A model generated the notes under the pieces. That model did no database searches, was not told the DNA's origin, and was given only the letters and a program-made list of their open reading frames with translations. From Corynespora cassiicola (lineage: Eukaryota; Ascomycota; Dothideomycetes; Pleosporales; Corynesporascaceae), in contig JAEUWY010000008.1 in the NCBI GenBank assembly GCA_022059125.1, positions 868,001-932,000 on the forward strand: a stretch of DNA of 64,000 nucleotides. The letters are read 5' to 3'. Position numbers and translations under genes: made by a program. Below, in pieces: positions 12,201-24,386 of the stretch. The first letter of the stretch is position 1. Each line of letters begins with the position of its first letter.

Positions 12201-15200
12201 GGAGTCAAAGTGCGAAAGGCAGCGACGATACCCAATACTAAACGTCCACTCCATCCTGTGGAAAGAGAAGCCAGCTATGCATGCCCGTCTGTCCAGGCCG
12301 AAGCGGAACACAAGGATGCATACCTGCCATCGTCCAACGCTTTCTGTGTTCGAAAATCCTCTCACTAGATCCGATGTCGCCCTATCAACCAGACGGTATG
12401 TCGGTCAAATGGTCCATGTCCTGGCTCTTGTGGCCACTCACGTCAGAATGTATACCAAACCCAGTCGACGTATGCACCAGCCATCGTAGCCGGGAGCTTT
12501 TGAGTTTTAGCATCAGTCTATCCTTAATCAAAACAAGCAGCCCGTATGTCGGTAACTTTCTTCAAGAAAGCTCTAGAAAAATGCGCGCGAGAAGAAAGAG
12601 GAATGGTCTTTTGCAATCCGAGACTTTGACAAATCGTCAAGGGCGATATCGAGGCTACCTCAAAGGCATGGTCTTTTGCATTGAGCCAATGGCTGCTAGA
12701 TGTGGGCTACAGCCTACCGCCAGGTATATGCTTCAGGGTTGAGCAGTTCTCGTCGCCAAGCCATGAAAATTGTTGTCTCGCTACCTTGTCGAAAGCCTGG
12801 GCGCGGCTTCAGTCTGCTTACGAGCCACTGTGACTCAACGAAGATCGGAGTTGACCAGTAGGATGCTGAAAAACTGTTCTGGTATCCATTCCAAAGTCAT
12901 GGTAGCCATTGGAAGCTTCGATGCATATCTATTGTCCAAAGTGCGATGAGTGCTCGAAGGTGCCTCCACGAGGCTCTTTGATCCGTCAAACGGCAGCAGT
13001 CCTCAAGTCGCGTAAAAGGTCTGAACCATAGGTTTCTGAATTCTGCTGGTATAACTCTGCGAACATGTCAAGGTGGCGCGCCTTGCGGTGAGTGTTGTGT
13101 CTCCAGAGTCGGCTTCGGCGTCGCAGCAACGCCGAACCTTGAGCTTCAGACCCAAACGCCGACAGGAGAGGGCATCGTCATTCGACAGATCTGGAGTCAA
13201 GTAGACATACAAGCATGAGCGGAGATTGAAGCTTATTACTGGCCCATCAAAAGAGGCGGGACTTGTTGCGCGGCGTGTAGCGTGGGCATGGGTGTTGCGG
13301 TGTAGCGTTGGGTGGGCGGGGGCTGCAGCAAAAGAGCCGTCCCCTCCGTATCACGAAAGCAACGGCCCCGGATCCGGATCCGGACCCGCCTCTGGTACTA
13401 TCGTGACCCACAATCTCATTTCATGGTATCTGACTATAGCTACACTCGCTGCTATTAGTCGTATGTTTTCCAGATGCTTGAAGCGGTAGTTTGGGCCGCA
13501 ACGAAATATGCGCTGTTGCCGAAATACCCTGGCCTGTCGCAGTCACAGAGACACTTGGAAGAGGCTCCGCAGTAAGCCCCATGGCGTGTGCAGCCCACGG
13601 CCGCATGCAGACGGTGTCCCAGGTTTCGAACCAGTACGCCTGAGTGTCTACCGCTCAACCTCACGCTAATATGCCGAAGTCTGGTCGTTTGTGATGACCT
13701 ATTCCCCATGTTCAAAGTAACCTTCTACTTGTATTAATGCGGGGCCGGCAATGGCACTGATGCAAAAACCTGGATATTGCAAAGCGAACGAGAGAATGTT
13801 GACGCGGAGAGAGATCGGGAACCTGGGTTGACATCCTCGGCTATGCCTCAATGGGTATGGTCACAACTCAAACATCACCACATCTGATGCCCATACAGTC
13901 AAATCTCGCATCGCGTTGTACGGGACTCATTCACCAAGCATCAAGGTCACACGAGTGGTGCATGTATACCGTTAAGAACACATGAATTTGCCTGCTGTTC
14001 TTCCAATCGGCCAATGGCCGGGAGGGCCAACCTTCGGCCTGGAGGCGCCATCTTTCCTTCCCGCACCCCTATTCCAAAAACCATATCGGATTCATGCTAC
14101 GGTCCTCCGACCTCTTCCTAAATTAGTACAACATTCTTTCTTGACGTAAGATGATGGTCCAGCACTCTCAACAGCTTAGCTACCTCTGGAGACGCATTGC
14201 CCGGGGGGCGCGACGTAGACGCACTGCCAGAGTTTCCACCCCCCTGAAAAGACACCTAGGAAGTGTTAGCTGAGTAATTGAGAGAGAGAAAAAGAGATTA
14301 CTTACATGTTCACCCCATGAGCGAAGACAATAAAACAGCTGTCTTGCCCATGGGGTGCACTTGTGAGGTTCCAGGCGGTCACACCTCGATGTCCGTCGCT
14401 ATATGCGCTGCCGGGATTTCCCTCACACCACACATGTTTTTAATTGAAAGAACCATATCCGCTTTTCAGAACGATCGAGAGCATTAAAGGCCCTGCCGCT
14501 AGTGCAAAACGGGTTGTTATTTGATTTCCGTGTGTTGGTGGACCCGGCATTCCGCGCAAGATCGTCTAGTTAGCGGCCATCAAATGGTGTGAGGGAGTAC
14601 TTACATTCTGATGGCATGCCTTTGCGGGATTATTCGACATCGGTGTTGTTCTGAATGCTCGGTCGGTCTGTCGTTCGTTCGGGTGATCAAAATCTCGCAG
14701 CAGTGTCCCAGGGTGGCCATACCCCCTCCCAGTCGAGAAAGGATGCACTGCCGGTGGATCTGAACAATCTAATCAGGAGAATACCAGCTCTTCTCAGTAT
14801 ATGGGCGGGGCACCTTGGCTGTGGCGGCAAATCGCGTGCGTGACTTCGAGGTCAGGGCGGTGGGGTCTGTTGTTGACCCACTGCGCACGCAACAGCGGGA
14901 GGCCGGATACTGGCAGCCGTTGAGAGGCCACTGGAGTCTGGATGATTTCGGGTATCACTATTCTTCTACACTCGAGGAATGCAAGAGAAGGTGGTGCTGG
15001 CGCGCCCTGCGGCGAGAGGTACTGGTAGCTGATCGCCGCCCAGGTCGCGCGACGACAACTTGGGAGCCAGCCAGTCACAGAAGTCACTGATTTATGATGG
15101 ATGTCAGTCATATCGTTAAAAGATTCTCATGCTCGGTGTCAGGATTTTGTTGCTATCCCCTCAAAGAAAGTTGAGCTTGGGTAGAGAAAGGCGACTAAAA

Positions 15201-16700
15201 CCCGCCGCTGCCGACTCGCGGATCGACGATAGTGACACTTAGAGGACGTACCAAAAGTATCAGAGCTTGTTTTAAATGTATTTTGCAGTCATACTAGCAG
15301 GTGTTAGAAGAAAAGGAAGGGTTCTGTTACGTCGAGGAAGAGGTGGGGGTGGGTGGTAAAGAGAAGGCGACGAAGGCGGACCCGGAATCTAATGTGTGGA
15401 CGCAAGCGAGAGAGTAGCAAGAAAACGGCAGCAGTCTTTGCTCATTTCCCCGGAGTACATCCTCCTCTATTGACGCTAGGGGTCTAGGTCACACTTCTGG
15501 GGTGAACTACGGGGTAACGAAGGCTACGGTGCTCCTGTCCTAGGCCATCAGATATGGAGCACAACGCGGGAAGCATCCAGGGCTGTCGTTTATTCTCTAA
15601 AGAAACCCAGGAGACCATCCTCATCTTACTCGCGTGACTCGTTGTCCGCTGGAAGGACCATCTCGAGGCGGTCGCCAGAACGAGCATTCACCGCAGCCCC
15701 TGTAGAGTTGCAGATTGCGCCAACCACGGGCTATACGTGAGCTGTGCTCGCACAGTACCATCCTGTCCCCCAGTCTACAAGAGCACTGTCGACTGCATCT
15801 TTCCTCATGATGCTGGCTGCAGATAGGGCCATCAACCCAGGTCAATGTGATGAAATGAAGGGGATGCGCGGAACCAGAGCTACGGTGTCATCTTGGAACA
15901 TTCAACTGAGACTCATGGTTTCCCGCTGCTCAATCAGCGTGAGCCGTGTATTTGGGATCCGCCATGCGCACCCTCCGCCTTCCCTCATCCATCCTTATCA
16001 CCTGTGCCCACACTCCGTTATTGTATATATACGGATTTTTTTGATTGATTATTCGCCTTCGGGAAATAGTCAAGAATTTCCCCAGCTTAGTCCAGTAGTT
16101 CAAAGAACATACGCTAACTTCTCGCAGGTTTTTTTTGGCGACTTTTTTTTTCATCCCCTCTGAGCGCCCGTTCGATTCGAGCTCGAGGAGGTGCACTTTA
16201 CCCTCATTCCTTTTCAATTTGTATTCCAGAATTCCACATCCCGTTGCTGTTTACACGCTCTATTGGATGCTAGCAGTAATTCGTATCCCTCACTACGGGC
16301 CTGACAATAGCAACTGTTAGCCTCACAGTTGAACGAAAACCATCGAGGAATGCTTTTTCATACTTTTCTGGCGATCTTACTTTTCGATGGAATTCGACGG
16401 TAGATGCACTCAATTGGCTTGCCGAATTGACCAACATGTCACACTTCTTTGCAGTCGGGTCACATCTTCCCGGTTTCATCCACAAAAATGATACCATTAA
16501 GCTTGGATTTTATGCAGGATTTCGCATGCCAAATCATCAGTGTCTTATTAATCTCTGATCTTGAAAATGATATGGCCAATTCTGGCGTTGGTTTAGCACC
16601 TTATCGACATCAGATAATCCACAATTACGTGTGCAGCGGCAGGTTGGAGGTCTATTATCATGTCAGTGTGCAAAAATGGGCTTCTAGTGACTGATTCTAC
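9217..16700. other. long gene-poor region
   Basis: About 7.5 kb without a supportable gene. All reading frames are short, overlap on both strands, and show no family motif; in-frame stops occur at roughly the rate of random sequence. Notable pieces are a GGATCC-type direct repeat (about 13370-13382) and two A/T homopolymers near 16130-16150. A frame at 16270-16497 (minus) lies downstream of the decayed gene at 16701-17753 and may be its tail. I saw no terminal repeats, transposase or reverse transcriptase motifs and no tRNA. Confidence 0.5.
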
Positions 16701-17753
16701 TTACAAGTCTCGCTCGTCCCAGTCCACTATATCCTGGTGGGTCAGAGGCCACGCAGGCGGATATGAATGCTTTTTATCAGCTTCCAGCTCCTTTAATGCC
16801 TGATTGAATGCCTTTCAAGTGCTCTTCCTAAAAGATACTGCTACTTTAACTTTCTTGATCATGCGGACCTTGGGGAGAGCGTACGTCAGAATGAATTCCG
16901 ACAGCACTTTTTGGCAGGTGTACCGCTGCTCGTAAATCTCATCTTGCCCGCCGCCTTCAATTACCCAGGTGTGACATGGGCTATCTAACCTACCCCATCG
17001 GGTGCAACTAAATTAGATCTTCGTATCCTTTAAGTTGCTGAACCTAGACAGCGTTTCGGCCGGAAGTGGTACCGGGAGCTTATGGTGAAAGGGTGTGACA
17101 GCAACGCCGAAGAACTTGACATACTCATACATCCCGAGAGTCAGCTCGATCCTCGTGAGTGCTTTTTTTTGTTCAAAAAAGACTTTTTCACGAGCGCTGC
17201 TTGGATAACGGTGGCGATATCATGAAAGTGTAGGGTCCTCGTCTTCCAGATGATACCTTCCGTTTCCTCCTTGATTCCACGGTTAATATTAAAGATGGTG
17301 AGGCACGGCTAGGGGACGATGGTGCCTATGTCCTCAAAACCAAGGAACCTTGGATCGGGAGAAGGAAGCCGCCTACGGATTAATCCTTCAAAGTACCCTC
17401 TAGGCGAGGCATTTGATGTACCCACCTGTGTCCAAATTGGAGCTGAAAGCTATGCGAATTGTTATTCACCTCACAGGAACTTCGCCTCTAACGTGAAATA
17501 CGTCTTGAATTTGTCTCCTGATTCTTTTCCAGCATATTGGGTTTTCCATATCGGACGAATTACTTACTGTCGCTACCGATTTTTGCAAGTGCCTTGTGTA
17601 CTCATGTTCGTACGCCCTACGGATGGTGACGTTCGTTGCGAATATTGGGAAGCTCGTGAGTCTCAATGAATCAAGCCTGGCTCGTACTGCCTTCAGCGTA
17701 TTGTTGCGGACCGACTTATCGCGGACCTGCTGACGATCAAATTTCTTTGCCAT
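16701..17753 (-). pseudogene. decayed gene, fungal 'VNRQI'-type (F-box-like/2EXR-like) protein
   Basis: Reading the minus strand from the ATG at 17753 (MAKKFDRQQV) gives an apparently intact first exon. A GTAAGT..ACAG intron follows, then VGTSNASPRGYFEG and PSPDPRFLGFEDIG. The phrase PCLTIFNINRGIKEETEGI with KTRTLHFHDI resembles the 'vNRqIR.Ea..ifw...tF.f' block of large fungal families of unknown function. The frame is broken by TAG (17309-17311), by a frameshift at the eight-base T run 17163-17170 (into KALTRIELTLGMYEY), by TAA (17013-17015) and by TGA (16815-16817). The last piece ends ...QDIVDWDERDL, where a GTAAGT hints at a former further intron. All three stops can arise from one C-to-T change (CAG, CAA, CGA). 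Family assignment is by pattern only; that it is a broken gene is the firmer part. Confidence 0.6.
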
Positions 17754-18210
17754 GATGGATTTCTTGGCGTTAACGAAAGTCGACGGTGATGGAGAGTGTT
17801 GGAGGGATCGGGAAGCCGGGGTATCCGAATGATCAAGTGTAGAGGGTGTTTTTGATTGAAAGGATATCCAAGGGGTCAAGTAGTGGGGAGTGCCGAGTTA
17901 CCTGCCCGGCTCACGTCAGGCACATTGTCTGCATACGGAACAATGATGGTAAGCAGCAGTGCCGTGCGCACTGTATTGTTCACAGAGTACGCCAAAGAAG
18001 GTACGCGATTGCTTCTAGAGCTGAGCGGGCCCCAATAGCATGTAGCTGCATGTTCCTGCCTCCCCAAAACCATAGGAAGGGTAAGCCATCACATGCGGTC
18101 TCAGCGATACGTGCGCAGGACCTGGAAACTCAACAATTATAAGATCACATTCAGATTGGGGCAGCTTCACTTGAATACATTACGAGACTCCTGTAAACCG
18201 CTTACTCGCT
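17754..18210. other. intergenic
   Basis: Between the decayed gene and the GMC oxidoreductase 3' end. No coding signal or RNA gene seen. Confidence 0.5.
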
Positions 18211-20412
18211 CTAGTTTGGAAGGCCACCGTTTGTGCCGTTCGATACGCTAGTGCCCTTAATTATGTCTGCAGCCTTTTCGGCTACAGCATAAACCAGGCT
18301 GACAATATTACCCTGTACATGGGTAGGGAAGATGGATGCATCCGCCACCCGGATATTTGCGGTACCATAGACCTTCAAGTCGACATTCACCACGCCACCC
18401 TTTTCCTTTGGCAGCATTGCACACGTGCCAACAGGGTGGTACTCGGTCACCGTGTGGGCAGCCGCCAGTTTTTTGGCCTCCTCCAGATTTTTGGGCAGGC
18501 CCATACCGGTTCCTGGGTGCAGAATCACATTCCCATCATCGTCTCGCTTCATTCTCGATTTCAGCGGTTCATAATCCGCAAGCTTTAGAGCATGGAGCAC
18601 GCTACGGCCGGCGATATCCAAATCTAGGGGGTGACTGTAGTACGCCGGGTCAATGATAGGGTGCTTTGATGGATCCGACGAGTCGATGTGAATGCTTCCT
18701 CGTGATAGGGATCGTGTACTGCACGCGCCCATGGTGACCCAGTTGCCAGGTTCGTCATGTAAGAAGATCTTTGAAGGCATGTCACAGTTCCTGATGTCTG
18801 CACCGGTGGGGAGGAGAACAAGCTGTGCGGCGGCTTCTTTGGGGTCGCTAAGTTGGCGCGCCAGCAACTGGTTACGGCCAGCAGGGTCAGATCCCGGGTT
18901 CCTAGATTGAATCCAAGTAAGTACAAGATCTTTTAAGTCATTCATGAGACTTTATTAGCTCACTTACTGCTTCTCATATTCAGAAATGAGCGATTGCACA
19001 TGTTTCTCCAGTTCTACAAGATCGGGATCAATCAGATGAAGAGATCCAAAGCCAGTGGTCGTAGGAGAGTTGGTGAAAGGACCAGCCTTGTGCTGGATAT
19101 ATGCCTCCATGGCTTGCTGAGTGATTTCTGGGCTGCGAAAGAGAACCTCTGCTGTTGGATATTCGTCCTTCACGGCCTTTGAAAACATCAGTACGTTTCG
19201 AGCTGACACTTTCAATTAGGGGAGATCGTACCAAGACGACACCTGTGGCAGAGTGATCATTCAAGTTGTCCCCCACGCTAGGCAAATCAACTTTGATCTC
19301 CACACCGGCCTTTTGCAACACTTCAGGGGAGCCGATTCCCGAAAGCTCCAAGATTTGGGGCGAGTTTATGACGCCACCACAGATGATGACTTCTTTATTG
19401 GCCTTCACAGAGTATGTAGCGCCGTTGTGGATGAACTGGACACCTGTCGCAGTTGGCTCAGGGCTGGCGTCATCCAGTTCAATCTTCGCCACCAATGCCT
19501 CAGTCAAAAGCGATAGATTCGAGCGCCCGGCATTGGGCTCATAGTATTCCCTGGCTGAGTAGCTTCTTCGAACCGTCTTTGGATCCACAGTAGTCATTTG
19601 ATTGAACCCGCCGATCGCAGAACCTGTTCGTGGATCCTGGGGTATAGGATATCCAGCAGCCAGGCAGGTCTCTGGCCAGACCTCTTGGTTCCATGCAAAA
19701 TCTCCTTCATTGAAGGAAACCTAAAGGGCTATAAGTCGCTTGTATAACTTGCTGTTGGGGTAATGCTTACTTTGATGGGACCACTAGTTCCGCGGAGCAG
19801 CGGATCAACGTACTTATCGTTGATCTTAGCCGAAAGGGCATCGGAGGAAGGATTGTATGTTTCAAACTTTCGATAATAACTGCATGATGGTTACCAAATT
19901 ACTTCCTACTGGGAATTTGAAGACTAACGTACGGCGCTAGATCGTCGAAGCCCCATCCTTTGTTTCCAAGCTCGACCCAGTTATCAAGGTCCTGACGTGA
20001 CGCCATGCTGAACATGTTGTAGTTGATGGCAGACGAGCCGCCAAGGACTTTTCCACGTGCCCACCCGTGTACACGATCGAGAGTACCTTTCTAGAGTCGC
20101 GTTAGCCTGATCTAAAGACTCGGCATTGCTTTCTCGAACCTGCGGAACCGTTTTGAAGCACCAGTCGTATTCTGGCTTGTCCCATAGCATTGTGAAAAGA
20201 TTGGGTCCATCGATCATAAGGTCGTTCAATCTGTTTGCTCCGGCTTCAAGAACTGCGACGGATACATTCGGGTCTTCGCTGAGCCGTGCCGCAATGACTA
20301 GGCCAGCAGTCCCACCCCCACAGATCACATAGTCGTAGGTCTTCTTTACAAAATCTTCTGCAGACATTGTTGGGTATCGGTTCAGGACGAGAGGGTGGTT
20401 TAGACGGGCCAT
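18211..20412 (-). CDS. GMC oxidoreductase (FAD-dependent alcohol/choline/aryl-alcohol type)
   Basis: Six exons on the minus strand (20412-20140, 20090-19933, 19879-19771, 19720-19232, 19176-18968, 18901-18211) join to 642 residues. FAD-binding YDYVICGGGTAG lies at about 26-37 and the strand-2 end VLEAGANR follows. GMC signature 1 is ARGKVLGGSSAINYN (about 102-116) and signature 2 is GGVINSPQILELSGIG. The active-site His is in EYHPVGTC (about 567), and HVQGN near the C-terminus carries the second polar residue (Asn where many have His/Asn). No signal peptide, so probably intracellular. The family oxidises alcohols and passes electrons to O2 or quinone; the substrate is unknown. An alternative start is M16 (MSAEDF). 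Intron 1 has a weak donor (GTTCGA). Intron 4 was placed by matching the family's KDEYPTAEV segment. Confidence 0.92.
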
Positions 20413-21651
20413 GAGCGGGAGCGCAGGCTAAATACTTTCTTTCCGACTCAGCTGGCTACTGCGGGGTCGAGGCTGCGCAGATTTGTGTCAATTGTCGCAC
20501 TTGGTCAGACCAAGCCAATAGTATCTTCATTGGCGAGCCACTCCATTACCCACCTGCAGTCTTGTCGGCTCGATACGCGTTGAGCTTGGCTGGTGGCCCA
20601 ATAGCCGAACCCTGATGTGGAGTGACTCCGTGGCTTTTGGCGGCCCATACCCAGAGTCGCAAAGGCACAATGGAGACAGATGCTGACGCTCAATCTATCA
20701 TCAGATAGCTAGGCGTGAGAAGATACGAAGCATGTGTTAGTTCGTTTACCCCGCCACAGGAACATCAAGCATGTACTAAAATCTTACGGATGCCGTCTTT
20801 CGCAATTCAGTCTTACCTTGCGGCGCCAATTAGAGCCCGATTCAGTATTCAAATTCACGTTGTAGGAAGTCTTCTCGCTGTGGATTTTCGTTTTGGCTTT
20901 CCCCAAAAAGGCATATGGGCGCGTTGCCCAGTACAAATGCTTACACAGCGTCAGCCGGCGTTCGGTGTGGAGACGGACTACTTGGGTAGGTGCGTACGAA
21001 GCGCCTCGGAGAACGCCAACTTTGCTGCTGATGTCCACCCTCTAACAAGGATGCCTCCGTGCCAGTATGCTGTCAGAATATGCAGGTTATCTGCTTAGAT
21101 TAGCAAAGGCTATGCGATTTGGCGACCATGCGTCTGACAGGCTGGTCTTCGCGTCGGTCACGTGATCAAGATCATGGCGGAGGCGCCCAGGTGGGTACCT
21201 AGGTAGCTGTGGATATAGAACAACGCGATAACGGGCGGGTCTATATAGGCATCATAGAGTGAATTATCATCGCTTTTCCTAGTAGTTGCTTTGTAGGACT
21301 CCAGAATCAAGCAAATCGCTAATCAAACCTTCCTAGGTAGGTGCTGTTCTGCTTGTAGCACGTGGTACTTGAAGTACTTGACAGTTAATTTAGGCTTCAC
21401 CTCAGTTAAAAATTTGTACATGAGCTTTTAACTCAAATGTATGAGTCTATATGGGACCGGTTGGCTGACCGGCTTTCAAGGTCATTGTTAGTGATTCCTA
21501 TTGGGAACCGGCAGCTTTATATCCACGGCCCATGGGCTATTTTTTGCGATATTTACATCCTCTATACTTGCATTGGCCATCAGTTTCTGTTTCTGGTCCT
21601 CGTTTCCTCGGTACTCCCTGGCAATAAGCTCGCAAAAGTATCATCTCCCCC
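20413..21651. other. intergenic
   Basis: Upstream of the GMC gene. No supported gene. A pyrimidine-rich strip occupies about 21640-21720. Confidence 0.5.
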
Positions 21652-22312
21652 CTACTTGCCCACCCATTCGTTTCCCCACCTCCTATATTCATCCTCTCCT
21701 CCGTCATCTTCATTGTCCAAGATCTTCATATTGGTTTCAAATTGTATTCTATCCGTACCATACACACTATGCTCGTGCCTAAATTGATGCAGCCTAAGTT
21801 GAACTCTTGCAATCGCGCGACGAAGATGACAGCAGCCAGTGTACCCTTCTCCAGTTTTGACCGTTATGTAAAGCGGCGGGACATGGGTCATGACAATATC
21901 CACATTCTCGGGGATGATAATTTTTTCCGTATCCACATTTCCTTCCCCTTCGGGTGTAGTCTTGAGAGTGGGTTGAAGCGATCTGCACAGGTGGGATACC
22001 GGGATCCCGAGTCGCCGACCCTCGGTGTCCATGGCGATGCATAGATAGTAAAGATTGCGCCCGATTCAAGGTTGAAGCGTCCGTATCCTTCCTCTAAGAA
22101 ATGATCACCCATTTGAATCGCCCCATGTCGCAGGTCCTTGAACAGAGAATAGGATTCCCGAACATCTGCCTCGCGTCCAACTCGTGCTAGAGGATGCTCG
22201 ATTGCGAGCTATATTCCATTAGATTACCGCAGTGCAGAAGTACGTCGCATGCTGGGTATAGAGGGCGTTCATTGTACCGCGTGTCGGATAAGATAGGGAA
22301 TCGAACGAGCTT
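21652..22312 (-). pseudogene. decayed calcineurin-like metallophosphoesterase (MPPED/239AB type)
   Basis: The minus strand holds the pieces of this family in order but in different frames. FPILSDTRYNE matches the first metal motif SDTH with His changed to Arg. ACDVLLHCGNL matches DVLIHAGDL with the metal Asp changed to Asn. Next come HGAIQMGDHFLEEGYG, then IYASPWTPRVGDSG, NPLSRLHPKGKEMW and NVDIVMTHVPPLYI (normally THGPP). TGEGYTGCCHLRRAIA follows, and FRHEHSVYGTDRI (normally GHxHxGYG). The GNHD segment between GNL and HFLEEG is missing, so there is a deletion as well as at least two frameshifts and stop codons. With four of the metal motifs damaged it cannot encode an active enzyme. Intact members hydrolyse phosphoesters using two metal ions. 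Confidence 0.85.
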
Positions 22313-22671
22313 TAAGGACCGCGAACATTTTACGGCGTCTAGGCAATCAAGAGATCTGGAGCGAGATCGCTTGTTAAGGTAGGCAGGCATATTCTTGGGC
22401 ACTGATTGGGAAGACAATTGAGCTAAACATAAGTCTCTCGTGTCACAAAAAGGGTGAAAGTGGTGATTGTTATACATGGCTCATGGCAATTAACAATTCT
22501 GGTTCGGGAGTCACGTCGAAATGTTGGACTTCAGATACAACGGCTTAAACAAGCTGTCACTTTTGCATGGGGCGTTCAAGAGGTTTACCGGCTTTATAGT
22601 GCTAAATATAAAAACTCAAAAATTGCTCCTCAATACAAAGAATAATCTGTCACACTCCGACCAAGGCCCCA
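22313..22671. other. intergenic
   Basis: Short gap between the metallophosphoesterase remnant and the second SDR. A minus-strand frame here continues the remnant upstream without recognisable content. Confidence 0.4.
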
Positions 22672-23595
22672 TCAGATGTGCAAAGCCAAAGTGGAAAACA
22701 GTGGATCCTTGAACGCCTCCTTGTTCTCCTGCAGATCCTCAACATCCCATTTTGACAATACGAACTTGCCCTTCAGAAACTCTGCCTCGTCGCTTGCTAG
22801 CCATACTGCAAAGTGAGCCGGCAGATCATCATGGTCCCAAAGGCCCTTGGTGGCTTCTCGATCGTAGCCAAAGGCTTCTGCAGCCTCTGTCCAAATTCCG
22901 CCAGGATGAAAACTGTGGATGCGTACTTTTTCTTCCTGATCAATCTGGAGATGCTTCATTATGTGCGTAAATCCAGCCTTTGAAGCACCGTACACTGCAG
23001 TTTGAGGGTAGGGGAGCCATGTAGCTTCCGTGGAGACGTCGAGAATTATCTTCTTGGAGGACGAGGGTGTTTCGAGGAATCTTTGCACCAGATTCAAATT
23101 TCCAATGACGTTTGTCATATATGCAGAACTAATGAATTCTGCTGTTATCTGAGTCGGAGAGGCAGCCGGTGGAAAGTAAGCAGCGTTGGTGACCAAGATA
23201 TCGATGCCATGGCTTGGGATATCATCCACAGCTTTCTTCAACGCCTCGCTTATAGAATGAGAGTCTCCGACATCAGCTGTGTAGAGCAGAACTTTGGTCG
23301 ATGGGTACTGCTTGGTGATGGCGACTGCAGCGGTTTCGAGAACTGAGGCACGACGCCCCAGAATGGCGATAGTGTCAGCACCGGCTGCAGCGAAGGCTCG
23401 AGATATGAAGAATCCGATTCCAGAGCCGCCTCCAGTTACGAGGATGGTTTTTCCTTTCGCGGATAGAGCAGGTTGCGTAGGATCGATTGCAGGGTATGGC
23501 TCTTTGTGTGTTCTTTTGACAAAGCTAGGAACATTACTTTGCTGGAAACCACTGAACGTGTCTGCATTCAAAGCTCTGGGGGCAGATTCAGTCAT
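22672..23595 (-). CDS. short-chain dehydrogenase/reductase (SDR)
   Basis: Single-exon gene of 307 residues from the ATG at 23595 (MTESAPRAL); the frame above it has no ATG. An N-terminal extension of about 45 residues precedes the Rossmann core. Motifs: ILVTGGGSGIG (about 52-62), ILGRR after strand 2 (Arg pair suggesting NADP(H), inference), LYTADVGD, LVTNAAYFPP (NAA loop, where NNAG is usual), DVSTEATW in the place of the catalytic serine strand, and YGASK with the catalytic Tyr and Lys. PGGIWTE is the usual PG motif after strand 6. The tail is tryptophan-containing (LSKWDVEDL) and typical of a fungal SDR branch whose members often sit near metabolic genes. Substrate unknown. It shares no obvious operon-like or divergent partner. 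Confidence 0.9.
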   Translation of the reverse strand: MTESAPRALNADTFSGFQQSNVPSFVKRTHKEPYPAIDPTQPALSAKGKTILVTGGGSGIGFFISRAFAAAGADTIAILGRRASVLETAAVAITKQYPSTKVLLYTADVGDSHSISEALKKAVDDIPSHGIDILVTNAAYFPPAASPTQITAEFISSAYMTNVIGNLNLVQRFLETPSSSKKIILDVSTEATWLPYPQTAVYGASKAGFTHIMKHLQIDQEEKVRIHSFHPGGIWTEAAEAFGYDREATKGLWDHDDLPAHFAVWLASDEAEFLKGKFVLSKWDVEDLQENKEAFKDPLFSTLALHI

Positions 23596-24386
23596 TTTGC
23601 TTTGTAAAAGGTAGGTTTTCAACTGAAGAAAGCGAAAGAATATATCGACCGCAACGATGTAATTTTGTATTAGCCGCAGAACTGATGTTAAGACATTCGC
23701 ATTGTGATTCTCCAGTATTTATGTTCTACGCTTGCTTTACCTCTATTCCTAATCTATCATATTTATTGGGATATCAAAAGCCAGTAAACTCCGTCAAAAA
23801 AGCACGAAATTCACTGCTGATGCGTTGTAATCATGGGTCGACTCGAAGTGGTGCCGTGTGCGATGCGCCAAGTCGCGCAACAACCAAAAACGGTTATTAC
23901 GAGCTTACATAAAAGCGTGGGTGTGTAATCACCATCTTCCAATACTTCGACTGTTGCCAATTCGGATCCTTTTTTAGTCCGTCGAAGGTAAAAGCTGACA
24001 CCGAAAAAACTGAATCGCATAAACTAGAGCGGAAATAATTTGGAAAAAAAAAAATTCGGAGTTCCGAGTATCTCGAATGGAGATATCGGAAACACACGTA
24101 CGTTTGAGAATGTATGGCAACAAACCCATGTATGGTCTGTGGATATACTGAAAAATATAAAGATGGGTTTAATGTTAGATATCACATAATTCGCATCCTG
24201 GTCTGGATGCCCATCTTATACCAACTTCAATTTGTGATGTCGCGATCGATGTCGAGCTTTTATATAGACGTTCAGATCGTTGAAAGCTATGAGATGGTCT
24301 GTTATGGCCTCACAAATCATATAGCTCCAAGCCAGATACCAAAATTGATCCATCTCTTTCACTCCTGATATGAGGCCTCCTGGAAT
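23596..24386. other. intergenic, AT-rich
   Basis: Upstream of the SDR and downstream of the chromate transporter. No coding frame of interest. An A run is present at about 24043-24052. Confidence 0.5.

Noticed and set aside
11600..12500. Decayed gene on the minus strand
   Set aside because: One frame reads protein-like for short stretches, but stops occur about as often as expected by chance and no family block is recognisable.
13590..13690. tRNA-like sequence on the minus strand (TTCGAA with a GCGGTAGA element)
   Set aside because: The T-stem does not pair properly and no anticodon arm or acceptor stem can be drawn.
15484..15930. Possible gene remnant on the minus strand
   Set aside because: A stretch reading GAICNSTGAAVNARSGDRLE looks protein-like, but stops flank it at chance frequency and I cannot match it to a family.
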